Origin: Bretschneidera sinensis
Taxonomy: Eukaryota > Streptophyta > Magnoliopsida > Brassicales > Akaniaceae
Direction of reading: 5' to 3'
DNA: 64,000 nt
NCBI GenBank assembly: GCA_023935145.1
Contig: CM043697.1
Location: 58,961,501 to 59,025,500, forward strand
Of this stretch, positions 22,871 to 34,200 are shown in pieces. Position numbers and translations under genes: made by a program. Every line of letters begins with the position of its first letter. Positions within the stretch are counted from its first letter, which is position 1. Under the pieces are notes generated by a model. That model did not search any database, was not told where the DNA came from, and saw only the letters and a program-made list of their open reading frames with translations.

Positions 22871-23267
22871 TAAAATAAACTAACTAGTAGAAACAAAAGA
22901 ATAAAATAAAATACAAATAACAAATAACAATAAAATAAAATAAAATAAATGCAAAAACAGAAAACATAATACTCACAAAATGGGCCAACAAAAATTGGCA
23001 AATTTTTTTTTTCTCAGCTGTTGCCGGTCTGCTGATGCTGTCTGCGGAGATGCGCTCGAGCACAGGTAAAGCGTGATTCGACAGACTGCAAAAACAGATC
23101 AAACACCAAAATTTTCTTTTGTTTATATTTTTTATGGGCAATTTCAAATAGAAACAAATAAACTAGAATAAAATTGAAAAAAGAAAAATAAAACGAAAAT
23201 GCTAACTAAACTAATAGAAAAATAAAATCAATTCAGACAAAAATTTATTTTTCAAAAACAAAACAAA
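22871..23267 (-). other. 5' leader of element 3, no gene
   Basis: Non-coding A/T-rich sequence between PBS and gag; the minus strand is T-rich (TTTATTTTATTCTTTTGTTTC). The same leader words occur on the plus strand at 59,815-59,880, which defines where the plus-strand copy begins. Confidence 0.6.
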
Positions 23268-23285
23268 TCCCCGGCAACAGCACCA
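23268..23285 (-). other. primer binding site of element 3 (tRNA-Asp type)
   Basis: The minus strand reads TGGTGCTGTTGCCGGGGA, two transitions from a perfect tRNA-Asp complement, 6 bp from the end of the LTR. Confidence 0.85.
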
Positions 23286-23291
23286 AAAATT

Positions 23292-24676
23292 TGTTGGTAG
23301 CTTACATTACTCGCAAGCGCACGAGTCGTTTACAATATAGTGTGTGCAAGTGCGAGGTCAAATCCACAGGGAATTGCGTCGTGAAAATAGATTTTTATCT
23401 AAACTAACCATATTTTAACCTAGTTTCGAATTTCGAATTGTGTTGTGAAAGGAATATAAACTAAACTAAATTGATTTAAAACAAATGATAAAAGCACTAA
23501 GGTTTCTGAATCCACCCCAACAAATTAAAGCATATATTTTCATAATTTTGTTCCTATAACCGACAAGCAATTACATCCTACGTATGTTCTATATAAAAGT
23601 AATTTATCAAATAATTCCATGAATCTATCGATATACAAATCACAACGAATACCCTAATTAAATCAAATCATCCAATCTATCTGTTTACTTTAGAATCACA
23701 TTTGATATTCGATTTAATTTGAATGATTCGATGTATCTATCAGATGAAACACATCGAATATCAAATTTGAACAATTTATAAACAAAACAATCAATCATAA
23801 GAATTTATTCAAACAATTGAATTGAAATAGAACATCAATACAAAAATATCGGAATTGTATGAACATATACAAAAATATAATGCTAATCAATGGTGAGGCT
23901 TCATCTTCAACCTTAGATGAAGGTTTTAGCCTTTCATGATTACGAAAATAAATTTCACAATTAAAGTGCTAATCATTAAACTTTAAAACACAAAAAGAAA
24001 TAAATTAAAGCTGAAAATACATTGAGAGCGAAATTCCACTTACAGCTCATCTCTTTGGTTTTTCTTCTTTTTGTTTTTGCTGTGCGGCGTTCTCCTCCTT
24101 GATAGCAAAGTCTTCAAGATCTACACACCCCTGAAGATTAAGTGAAAGGGGCTTTTATAGGGAAACTCCATGAGTGCAATGTGTTTCCAACCGATGTGGG
24201 ATATGAGATGTAGAATGTGTTTCCAACCGATGTGGGATGTGGGATGTAGGATTTAAGCCTTCACATGCCGCTCAAAACTTCTGCCCACGTCTCTTTTATT
24301 TTAGCAGCTCATATACTCAAATAAAATCTTCATTTAAATGAGAGAAAAAGTCCCTAGACGATAGGCTACTAAAATTTGGATCTTCTTTTTCTTCAAATCT
24401 GAAATAAAATAGACATGCTCTCTTAATCGTCTCTCTCTCAACATGGTGCGCTCGATCCTGGGTTTGGGCGTTTGAGCGTTGTTGCGCTCGATCGCAACAG
24501 CAGATTCCAGCTTTTCCCTATTTTGCTCTTTAAGCTAGATAATTTCATAATGCTCCAAAAACCTAGAAAAACACAGTAAACACAGGAAGGAGATAAAATA
24601 GGATGAAATAACACAAACTAATAGCTTAACAAATATAAATTAAGGGGCTTAAATATGAATATTTAAGCACTTATCA
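23292..24676 (-). repeat. 5' LTR of Athila element 3
   Basis: This 1,385-bp direct repeat partners 14,504-15,875 and is followed immediately by AAACA. It holds a tandem duplication of about 34 bp (about 24,178-24,246, GTGTTTCCAACCGATGTGGG twice) that the partner lacks, and is missing one CGATC-containing block. Most point differences between the LTRs are transitions. Confidence 0.93.
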
Positions 24677-24681
24677 AAACA

Positions 24682-26470
24682 TTTGTAAAATTCTTGTTAC
24701 TTCTATCCAAAAGAAATAGTATAAATGTAAAATGAATAAGAAATCTTAAATAAAAGTACTTCATTAAAAAAATATATTTGTATACATGGAGGGCTTCGAG
24801 GCCAAGACTACAAAAATAAAAATAAAAAGAAGCTAAGTCTTATTCTTGAGACTACGACTTCTCATCCTCTTTGGCAATTCTAACCACATCGACCTCTTCA
24901 GCTCCCTCCACAACCTCTTCCACCTCGACGACTGCCTCATTTGGCTACTCTTCAAAAGGATCAAGAATCTCCAAACTATCCCAATCAAGGTCAGGCCACA
25001 TCTTGGCCCTTTCTTCTTTGGCCACTTCGAAGCCCACTAAGTAGATCTTTGTAATCATTGGAGCTTTGATACTTCTCCATAGTAGATACTTTGGGTTGCG
25101 CTAACTGGGACATCAACTCTCATTCGAAGTCCTTAAGATGATACACTTTAGCACTAAGATGACTCTACTCTTCGTGAAGACGGCCAACTTCAGCACTAAG
25201 TTGGTCCTCAACACTCATCTTCAGAGACACAACCTATTCAGTAATAGATAAATGGTTGGCAATAGCAACAGAAAAGGAAGCCCGTAGCTCCTTTTTCTCA
25301 AGTTCCAAATCTTGAAATTTTCTAGAAAGGGAATCTCCATGTGCTTTACCCTCCTCTAGTTGTTTTATAAGATCCACATCACTCTACCGGAGTCCAACAA
25401 TGGTGGCATCCATGGATTGGACAAAGTGACTAAGGAAGAAGACGTACATACCAGTCTGAATCCAGTTGAGGGAGTCAGAAAGACTTAAAGAAGGAAATAG
25501 AAAAAAATACCTTTTACATTATAGCAGTGATCAAAGGTGTTGACTGTTAGTTGTTGAGAAGTCATAAACTTCATCAGGTCGGCATCAATAGGAAGAACAA
25601 AATCCCCTAGTAGTTAACAAAAAATGTCCACTTTATTAAAGGATGAGTTTGAAGACCTCACTTCCTAGTTCAGGAGATAAGTCTCCAAACTTAAACCGGC
25701 AACAGAGGTAAAGTCACCATACACAAAAAAATAAAAAAGAAGAAGTTTCGATAACATGAGTGGAGTTCTCAAAAGCAGTAGAAGATCCTCCAAGAACAGA
25801 AGTAGAGTTCTTAAGGGTAGGAGATACTAAGCTAGATATTGAAAACCCATCATCATCAGCTTGCACCTCAACCCTCTGAAGAACTTGATAACCCCGAACC
25901 TACTCTTCAGGCGTCTTCTCCTCTGAAGAAGAGATCTCGACCCTCTGCACCTTAGCCTACATCTCTTCAGCCTGCTTTTTCTCAACTAGCTGAACAATAG
26001 CCCTTCAGCCTCATGCCTGAATTTTGTAGGGATAGTCAAAGACTTTTCTACTTTAACCGTCTTCTTCCCAGGTTGTTCATCAGAAGAAGGCTTAATAGCT
26101 TTGGCCTTCTTTTTCCTCATTGGCTATCCTGGCAACTTTAGCTTGACTAAACATGAAGTTATCTGCAAAAGGAAAAAACAACACCTCAGAAACCAGTATA
26201 TCAAAGATATATAACGATAATAATAAATTTTCTCTCCACTACCAGTAGGAAAGTTAGGAAGGTGCGGACTAAGATGGTATCTCTTTAGTATTGACTTATT
26301 TGAAAAGTTCTTAATGGTCAGCTTGATCTTAGCCTATAAGACCTCATAAACTACTCGCTGCTCTTCATCACCTAAGGAAGGTTCCCTCTTATTAGTTGTT
26401 TTCTCGGAGTTCTACTACAGTAAGACCTTATAAGATTCTAGCCTCTTCACGAAAAAAAACCTTTCATTTC
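24682..26470 (-). pseudogene. decayed coiled-coil protein relic of an old gypsy-type element
   Basis: No long frame survives. The minus strand at about 25,230-25,080 encodes VEDQLSAEVGRLHEE and SAKVYHLKDFE with heptad-like spacing, and about 25,060-24,850 gives GFEVAKEERAKMWPDLDWDS, then an acidic E/V-rich tail. This pattern (coiled coil, then a GF...P-D-D segment and an acidic C-terminus) resembles plant proteins labelled as putative gypsy-type transposon proteins. Basic KKKAK-type runs lie near 26,100-26,130. The identification is tentative and rests on layout, not a search. It is split from its left flank by element 3. Confidence 0.35.
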
Positions 26471-26474
26471 AACC

Positions 26475-27420
26475 CTTAATTGAGGATGTGATGTCCAAAA
26501 GTGAAACATGAAACATATTATGTAATTACTTTAACTCTGGAGGCAAATCCAATCGATATGCTAGTGGTCTAACTCTTTCAATTACCTCATATGGTCCCAC
26601 AAATCTCACACTTAACTTTCCTTTCTTTTTAAATTTCAATACACCCTTCCACGAAGATATCTTCAAAAATACCCAGTCACCAACCTGAAACTCAAGAGGT
26701 CGTATTCTATTATCAACATATCCCTTCTGCCTATTATGTGCTGCTCTAAGGTTCTTTCCAACCAGTTTGATCCTCTCAGTAGTCAAATATATCATTTATG
26801 GACCAAATACATTTCTTTCTCCAACTTCTTCCTAACATATTGGAGTTCTGCACCTTCTACCATATAAAGCCTCAAATGGTACCATCCCAATACCCCATCC
26901 ATTTGAGGATGAAAAGTTGTACTAAACTGCAATTGTGTACCCATAACTTTTTGAAAACCTCTCCAAAATCTAGAAGTGAATCCAGAATCCCTATCTGATA
27001 CAATGTTTAAAGGTACTCCATGTAATCTCATAATTTCCACTACATACAATTCAGCCAACTTTTCAGGACTCTAGGTTGTTTTAATAGGAAGAAAATGTGA
27101 AGACTTAGAAAATCTATCCACTATAACTCATACAACATCATAACCTCTCTGGGTACGGGGAAAACTAGAAATAAATTTCATGCTCACATTCTCCCATGGC
27201 TATTCAGGTACTGGAAGAGACTGTAATAAACCTGTCGGATGTTTATTCTCAGTTTTCACTTGTTGACAAATCAAACATCTATAAATATTCTCAGCTACAT
27301 CCTTCAACCACCAATAATTCTGTCTCAAGCCCCTGCACATCTTATTATTACCCGGGTGCATAAAATACACAGAATCATGAGCCTCTCTTAGTATGATAAA
27401 AGCTTTAACTTATTTGACTT
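26475..27420 (-). pseudogene. chromovirus (Ty3/gypsy) integrase relic
   Basis: The minus strand contains the zinc-finger tail CLICQQVKTENKHPTGLLQ (about 27,285-27,230), the core LHGVPLNIVSDRDSGFTSRFW (second catalytic Asp kept, about 27,030-26,965) and the C-terminal RPLEFQVGDWVFLKISSWKG with LPPELK (about 26,705-26,526). The first catalytic position reads VSMKF, Lys for Asp. HPQMDG is followed directly by the GMVPFEALYG region in another frame, so about 70 codons including the catalytic Glu are deleted. The style is that of the Del/Tekay chromovirus group. Upstream RT is absent. Confidence 0.85.
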
Positions 27421-28965
27421 TGATATTAGATAGGCTAGGCGTAACAAAAAAAATTCAAACTTTAAAATAGTCTCTAGGTAATTACTCAACATCTAGTAGG
27501 TATGTAAATGCTCTTAAAATCACATGTTTACTATGATATTTTTTTCTCCAAAAAAAATATATAATAAAAAATATTTTAGATTCACGTTGTTTAGTTTTAA
27601 TTGTTAGAGGTTTCTTGTCTTCTAATTTTTGTCGTGATAGAATTTTTGAAGTGCAAGAGTATATTTTTCTCATCAAAGTGAAAGAGTATAAGTTAAATAG
27701 GTAAGAAATATACTAAACTTCAACTTAGCAATCTATTTTTTTTTACTAATTTAATGAATTTAATTATTAATTAATTAATTGTTCATGGAAAAATTTGCGC
27801 ATATAGAGTACTTTTTTTCTTTAGTAAACACCTTTCTTATATAAAGTAAAACTAACTCTTAATTAATTGAGGAAGCAAAAAAATTAATTTAATTGATTTT
27901 GTTACGTAATAATTTATTATTATTATTTTTTTTTTGTAAAAAATCTTATTTCTTAGTGAAAGCATCCCAAACCCAAATTAAATGCTTCAAAAGGCTATGC
28001 TATATAAAACCATCTCAACTTATCTCTTTATTTATTTATAGGGTTTTTTCCCTCAACAGAAATCTAGGAAAAAAGAAAAATGAATTAGTACTCAGTAGTG
28101 TCCATATGATCATTGCATTGTTACAGTAACCGTTAACCGATTTATGATTTAAATATGTTAGGGGAATGTTTCTTTTAATACTTTTTAGTTGAAGAAGACA
28201 TTTCGTTCTCGTAAAAATACTTCTTTTGGACTTTCTATGTACTTTTCAAAAACTTACTTAATTGATTTGTTTATCATATGTTCATTTACTTCATGTTTTT
28301 GGTTTGATATACATGTATGGTATTATGTAAGAACTTGGTCATGGTGATTCCAGTGCCAAGTCTATACTGGTGTTAAGTTTTGAAGAATTTGATCGATTAA
28401 GCACCTTCAAAATCTAGTTTTTATTTACTTTTGTATGGTTTGTATTAAATTAAGATTGTTTACACTTTATATTAAGTGATTTAAAGGATTTGTAAGATTT
28501 AAAGAATTCCTGTATGAATTTGATTTTGGATTTAATGAATGATAAATTATTTTAGTAGAATATTTGTTTAATATATCTGAATTAATTTAAGTAAATAAAT
28601 ATTAAACCGACGATCCAAACTAATTTGAATGGGTTGGGGTGGGTTGGAGTTCGATGGGTTAGGGTGGATTTGGGTGGTTTGGAGTTCGATGGGTTAGGGT
28701 GGATTGGAATTCAATGGGTTCATAAGTTGAGATGTGTTAAAAATTTTCCAACTTGATATGATTGGGATGGATTAAATTTTTAGACCAAACCTACTATATG
28801 TACCCCTAATAAATTGAGCAATATATAATAATTGTTCTAGCATTAACAATATTTACTCTGACAATATCACCTTACTAAAATTTAAATTTGTGTAAGAAAA
28901 ATTGTTTTCTGTGTTTGTTTTTTAAACGGTGAACAATTAGAATTGAAAAGTGATATTAAAAGAAA
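27421..28965. other. AT-rich intergenic stretch, no gene; G-rich minisatellite at 28,621-28,735
   Basis: No supported gene is seen. It contains homopolymer runs and, at 28,621-28,735, a short imperfect array of GGGTTGGGGTGG and GATGGGTTAGGGTGGA words, including two about 44-bp copies with GGAGTTCGATGGGTTAGGGT. The array is strand-asymmetric (G on plus). Confidence 0.5.
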
Positions 28966-29215
28966 GGGAAAACTATTTTCTAGCTCTTGAGGTTTGCCCA
29001 ATGTTCCAATTAACCCTTGAGTTTTTAATTTGCTTAGATCGACCCTTTACTTTTGACATTGCATCAATCAAGGCTTTTGTCAACTCACTAACCCGTATAT
29101 ATTAGGAGTTGATTGATGCAATGTCAAAATGTGAAAAGTTGATTTAAACAATTAAAAATTCAAGTGTTAATTAAAACATTGAGCAAATCTCAGGGCTAGA
29201 ACATAGTTTTTTCTA
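28966..29215. mobile_element. foldback/MITE-like inverted repeat, about 250 bp
   Basis: Two arms of about 110 bp face each other around a short centre near 29,090-29,110. The left arm has GTTCCAATTAACCCTTGAG and TTTTGACATTGCATCAATCAA; the right arm is its imperfect reverse complement (TTGATTGATGCAATGTCAAAA, CAAGTGTTAATTAAAACATT). There is no coding capacity. No target duplication could be fixed because the right flank is itself duplicated. Confidence 0.75.
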
Positions 29216-29275
29216 AAGAAATCAAATGGAGAAAAGTACATAGTTTTTTCTAAAGAAATCAAATGGAGAAAAGTT
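29202..29275. repeat. 37-bp tandem duplication at the MITE edge
   Basis: Two head-to-tail copies of a 37-bp unit containing TAGTTTTTTCTAAAGAAATC and ATGGAGAAAAGT span the right border of the inverted-repeat element. Confidence 0.8.
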
Positions 29276-29652
29276 GAAAACCATTCTCATTTTTCTAACA
29301 AAGTCAAGTATATTGATATCCCTGCCAAGAACTATTTTTCTCTTGAAAGGACCCTACCAAGTACTATTAACAAACTACTCTTACAAATAAAATTACTTTT
29401 AAGTACATCACATGTTGTGAACAAACTTTTCAATAAAATGCTGCCTTATCCTTTTTTTCCCTTCTAATAATCCCACCGGAAGAATGCCACCACCATTTTT
29501 TCAATGCAGAAAAAAAAAATGGAATTTATTGGTATTTCCAACTTTTATAAATCTTCCCAGAACCTACTTTGCTGCACTTTTTGTACTCCCTTCTGCTTTA
29601 AGTAACCATCACAAAAATAAGCACCAGTGCATGTAATCTGATCACAAAGATC

Positions 29653-30353
29653 CAGTCCAAATAAGGTATTTATGCCAATAAATATGAATTGTGGTTATGA
29701 AGTTTTGGTCCTCAATAAAGTGGAAATAGTGTGGATAGTCTGATGTATCCAAAGGAGAGAAAATTTGATCTTGTTCCAATGTTTACGTCAGTTTGGTATG
29801 CATCTCTACAAAAAAAGTCACCCGGAGTTTCATATTCAGATAAAGACTTTCTGATGTTTAAATTAGTAAAGGTACTGAAATGATGTAAAATAAAATGTTT
29901 TAAAAAATACCAAAGCGAACAGATCTTTCTGTTGGCTGTTTTTGCTCTCTTCTCTCAAGTGGACTTGTATTCTCTTTATACAGGTTGAGGAGAGAGGCGA
30001 GATCTTTGGAGGAATCGAGGTAAATCTCATCAACGTATGCTTACCCCTGTTGGGTAAGTTTGCAAACTATCCCGTCCTTGAAAGGTCAGATCCATAGTCT
30101 TAGTAGACTTATAGGTTGTCACTCATTCCTACGAAGTTTTGTTTTGTGCAATTTAAATCCACGAGTTACAACGTTTAAATGGCTGAATGTCATTATTTGT
30201 GATGTCATGATCCACATTTAAACATTGGAACAAGATCAAATTTTCTCTCATTTCGATACATCAGACTATCCACACTATTTCCACTTTATTGAGGACCAAA
30301 AGTTCAGAATCACAATTCATATTTTTTTTGGCATAAATACCTTATTTGGACTG
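29653..30353. repeat. inverted pair of about 135 bp flanking a unique-looking block
   Basis: The segment 29,653-29,785 recurs as its reverse complement at 30,216-30,353. It starts CAGTCCAAATAAGGTATTTA and ends AAATTTGATCTTGTTCCAAT in the forward copy. The block between the arms (29,787-30,215) is itself repeated directly after the second arm. Confidence 0.85.
29787..30215 (+). repeat. direct repeat block, copy 1 (about 430 bp)
   Basis: It runs from TCAGTTTGGTATGCATCTC to GTGATGTCATGATCCAC and is nearly identical to 30,354-30,804. It includes CTCTCTTCTCTCAAGTGGAC, GTATGCTTACCCCTGTTGGG and CCTACGAAGTTTTG. No protein or RNA family is recognised. Confidence 0.85.
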
Positions 30354-30804
30354 TCAGCTTGGTATACATCTCTACAAAAAAGGTCACCCGGAGTTTCATA
30401 TTCAGAGAAAGACTTTTCGATGTTTAAATTAGTAAAGGTACTGAAGTGACGTAAAATAAAAGGTTTTAAAAAATACCAAAGTGAACGGATCTTTCTGTTG
30501 GCTGTTTTTGCTCTCTTCTCTCAAGTGGACTTGTATTCTCTTTATATAGGTCAAGGAGAGAGGCAAGATCTTTGAAGGAATCTAGGTAAATCTCATCAAC
30601 GTATGCTTACTCCTGTTGGGTAAGTATGCTTACTCCTGTTGGGTAAGTTTGCAAACTATCCCGTCTTTGAAATGTCAGATCCATAGTCTTAGTAGACTTA
30701 TAAGTTGTTACTCATTCCTACGAAGTTTTGTTTTGTGCAATTTAAATCCACGAGTTACAACGTTTAAATGGCTGAATGTCATTATTTGTGATGTCATGAT
30801 CCAC
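30354..30804 (+). repeat. direct repeat block, copy 2 (about 450 bp)
   Basis: This is the second copy of 29,787-30,215. It carries an additional 23-bp tandem duplication (30,601-30,623 and 30,624-30,646, GTATGCTTACTCCTGTTGGG start), which accounts for its greater length. Confidence 0.85.
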
Positions 30805-30846
30805 GTGTCTAAATCTCGTATGATCAGATATTTTGACCTCTGTCAC

Positions 30847-30932
30847 AAGGAAATGACACCTGCTGTAGAAGCCCTTATGCTACAGAAGTAAGGAAATGAC
30901 ACCTGCTGTAGAAGCCCCTATGCTACAGAAGT
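30847..30932 (+). repeat. 43-bp tandem duplication
   Basis: Two units begin AAGGAAATGACACCTGCTGT at 30,847 and 30,890. Each contains CTGTAG and CTACAG 11 bases apart, which could form a small hairpin. It immediately follows repeat copy 2. Confidence 0.8.
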
Positions 30933-31285
30933 AAGATCTCTAACGTAAATCTAGGTCAAATTTAGGCCAAAACAGCATTGGCAAATTTGTGTACCTGCAT
31001 TCGTAATCATGTTAATGGCGCACAAGACGAGCAATTGAGCACCACGCTTTGATTCCACGAGTAATTTTAACACCTAGGGTAAATTATAATATACTTTTTC
31101 CATATTGTAAAATTTGAAAAGTAGCTGAATTTCTTTTTTAGATTATTGATGAGTTATCAGAATGATGGAAAAGAAAACCTTCAAATATGATTTTAATTGG
31201 TCTATAGCCCATTTATCAAAATTCAACAATGTGGGACATGCTTTTCTTACATGGCCTACGGCCTACCCATATTTTCAACATCAAT

Positions 31286-34200
31286 TTACCCATTCATAGC
31301 TAATTGCTTCTGGGGGAGTGCTCTCCATCCAATATCCCGTCGGTAGAACCCTCCAGGCCAGATAATTTCCTCAACCGCCTGATAAGCCCTCTCTCGTGCC
31401 TCTCCAAGATCTCTACCCTTCGCAGTCACCCCTAAAACACGCCCCCCAGCAGCAATGAAGTTTCCATCCGAGTCAAGAGCAGTCCCTGCATGAAATATCT
31501 TAACAGATGGAGCAACATGTTCTGCTTCTTCAAGGTGTTGAATCAGAGTCCCTTTCTCATAGGAACCAGGGTAACCATTGCTTGCCATCACCACTACCAT
31601 GGCAGACCCAGGGGACCAGTTCAGGGATACCCTACTAAGCTCTCCTCTGCAAGCAGCAAGCAAAACTTGTGCTAGATCGGACTCCAAACGCACCATCAGC
31701 ACCTGTTCGTCAAAGGCCAGAGAGAGAGAAGAAAGAAAGATGAAAATCAATAAAAGCATCAACATGTCATGAACACAAAATACATGCAAATTCATACAGA
31801 TTAGGTTTCTAGGTTAACATCAAAGCAAAGAGTGTGATAATAGTATTCTACAAACTTCCTTCCTATAACAAACATCTCTGATGCTGCATATGCACCCAAA
31901 ATTTGACCAGCAACCTCTTTACAAAATAAGGCCCATAGATTAAACTGATTGCTAAATACTAACGCATACAAAATGACATGCAAGTCAAAACATACCTAGG
32001 AAAAAAAAAAGATGTAGAATATGAAAGAAGAGGGGAAAAAAAACCAAAACACATTGACAAATCCTCATGCCTTTCCCTTCTGTATTTCTTTTTTTATTGG
32101 TAAAACACACTCACACACCACTCGAACCTACCTGGGACCTTTAGGATCCAGGGCCTTAGCCTTAACCATTGAGCCAAGGCCTCATTGGCTCCTTTCTGCA
32201 TTTTAATTTCCTCATCTCACTACCTTAGTCCCAATCTTTACATGCCCACTGCATGGTCCTGTTGGAATACTGACCTAATATGTACACATTATTCCTGGCA
32301 CAATTAGTTTTTGAAAGAAACAAAATTTCCAGTCCTAATTGTTGTTCAAGGCTAATCTATTTTAGTTAAAACAACCCAAAGAATATGAATTTAAATGAGA
32401 ACAAAATTCCTTGATTTCCCAAGCGAAAACACCGCCAGCACTGACAAGCATGAGTTTCAAAGCAAATCGAGTGTAGCACAAGGGTTGAAGTGGATGGTAA
32501 CTAGTCACCTATTTTTTTTTTATAACTAGTCTCCTATTATCATGCTTATGAAGATGGTTCAAAATTGAATATATACTAGGGGTCAGTTAACTGACCTGGC
32601 ACTCTGGATCTCCAAAGCGCACATTGTACTCAATCAGCTTTGGCAACCCAGATTTTTTCTCAATCATTAGTCCAGCATACAACACCCCGACAAACTTACA
32701 ACCCTCTGCTGACATTCCTTTCACTGTTGGGAGAATTATAGATTCCATGACCAGAGTCTGAAGTTCTTTTGTTAAGATTGGTGCAGGAGAGTATGCCCCC
32801 ATCCCACCAGTATTGGGCCCTGTATCACCATCCCCAACGCGTTTATGGTCTTGAGCAGATTCGAGAGGTATGGCATTCTCTCCATCCACCAAGGCAAAAA
32901 AGGATGCTTCTTCTCCTTCAAGATAATCCTCAACAATGACACGGCACCCTGCAGAGCCGAAAACACTCTTGACAAGCATGGAATCTACAGCTTCAAAAGC
33001 CTCCTCCAGTGTCATTGCAACGATAACTCCTTTTCCAGCAGCCAGTCCATCTGCTTTGATGACAATAGGTGCCCCTTGCTCCTGAATATATTGCTTTGCA
33101 GCAGAAGGGTCCGTAAATGTTTTATACTGCACCAATAAATATAAAGCATTAGAATAACTGTCCTTGAGTAACTCAGGCATGGAAAGCAACAAGAAACATA
33201 ATAATGACAGTTATCATGGTTTTTATTTTCCAAAAAATAATTAGATAAAAATCTTCTGATAAAGAATAAGATCAAATGATGAAAAATCATAGCAGGTCAA
33301 CTCAGAACGAGCCAAGGTCGCTTTCTTATTCTCATTTAAAACAAAACCTATTTATTCTCACAGTGCCACTTTATGCAAGATGGAATTTCCAACGCCAATA
33401 CAGTGACAAAAAAACTCTTAACAATCCTATGTAAATAAATCAATTCAGACAGTACCCACTAACATCAAAGTAAAATAGCTTTTACCATTTTCTAATTTCT
33501 AGTGAGAGTTACTAAACCCTTAGGATACATAAAGGAAAGCAGCAAGTAGCAGAATTCTAAAATTGAAAAAAAAAAAGAAGATAAAAGAATAAAGCCCTCT
33601 AACTCATAACTGAGATGGTAACAAAAGGATAAACCTTAGCAGTAGGAATTCCATATTTGTCGCAGAGATTCTTCATGAAGTTCTTGGAACCTTCCAAAGC
33701 GGCAGCCTCCGATGATGGGCCAAAGGTAGGTATTCCAGCCTTAACCAGATCATTTGCAAGACCTGAAACAAGAGGAGCCTCTGGTCCCACAACGACCAGT
33801 CCCACACCCCACTTGCGGCAGAAGGAAATCACGGCCGGGCTGTCAAAGATGTCAAGGTCCAAGATACAAGTGGCATTCCCCGAGCTGGCAATCCCTACAT
33901 TTCCAGGTGCACAGAATACAGCATCACAGGAGGGAGATCGCTGCAAGGCATAGCAAAGAGCATGTTCCCTCCCCCCTCCACCAATAACGAGCACAACCAC
34001 TCTCTCTTCTGCAGCAGAAGCAAAATCTAATGGATCAATGGATGACAAAACAGGAAAAACTAACCAATCATTTATTTTAACCCAATAGTTCATACCTTTT
34101 CTTTTTTCTACTTTTAAATAAATGAAACAAAGTAATTAAAACACCAAGAATGCAAAGATGGGGAAAAAAAGTAAAGAACCAGACAACCCAGTGAAACTGG

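Larger units (their letters stand above)
14504..24676 (-). mobile_element. Athila-like element 3, full-length but inactive
   Basis: A 10,173-bp element is bounded by LTRs at 14,504-15,875 and 23,292-24,676 and flanked by a perfect 5-bp duplication AAACA (14,499-14,503 and 24,677-24,681). In minus-strand order it has PBS, leader, gag, protease, RT, RNase H, integrase, a 1.5-kb untranslated region and PPT. LTR length, tRNA-Asp PBS and pol wording all indicate the Athila lineage. Frameshifts, stops and lost catalytic residues in protease and integrase make it non-autonomous. It interrupts an older relic. Confidence 0.95.

Noticed and set aside
26526..27058. Intact small integrase gene
   Set aside because: The two open pieces are in different frames, separated by a deletion that removes the catalytic Glu; it is a relic.
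28621..28735. Interstitial telomere repeat
   Set aside because: GGGTTAGGGT occurs, but the units are irregular and not the plant TTTAGGG array.
32772..33138. Overlapping open frames on both strands inside GARS exon 3
   Set aside because: They are shadows of the GARS frame, whose splice phases and motifs are consistent.
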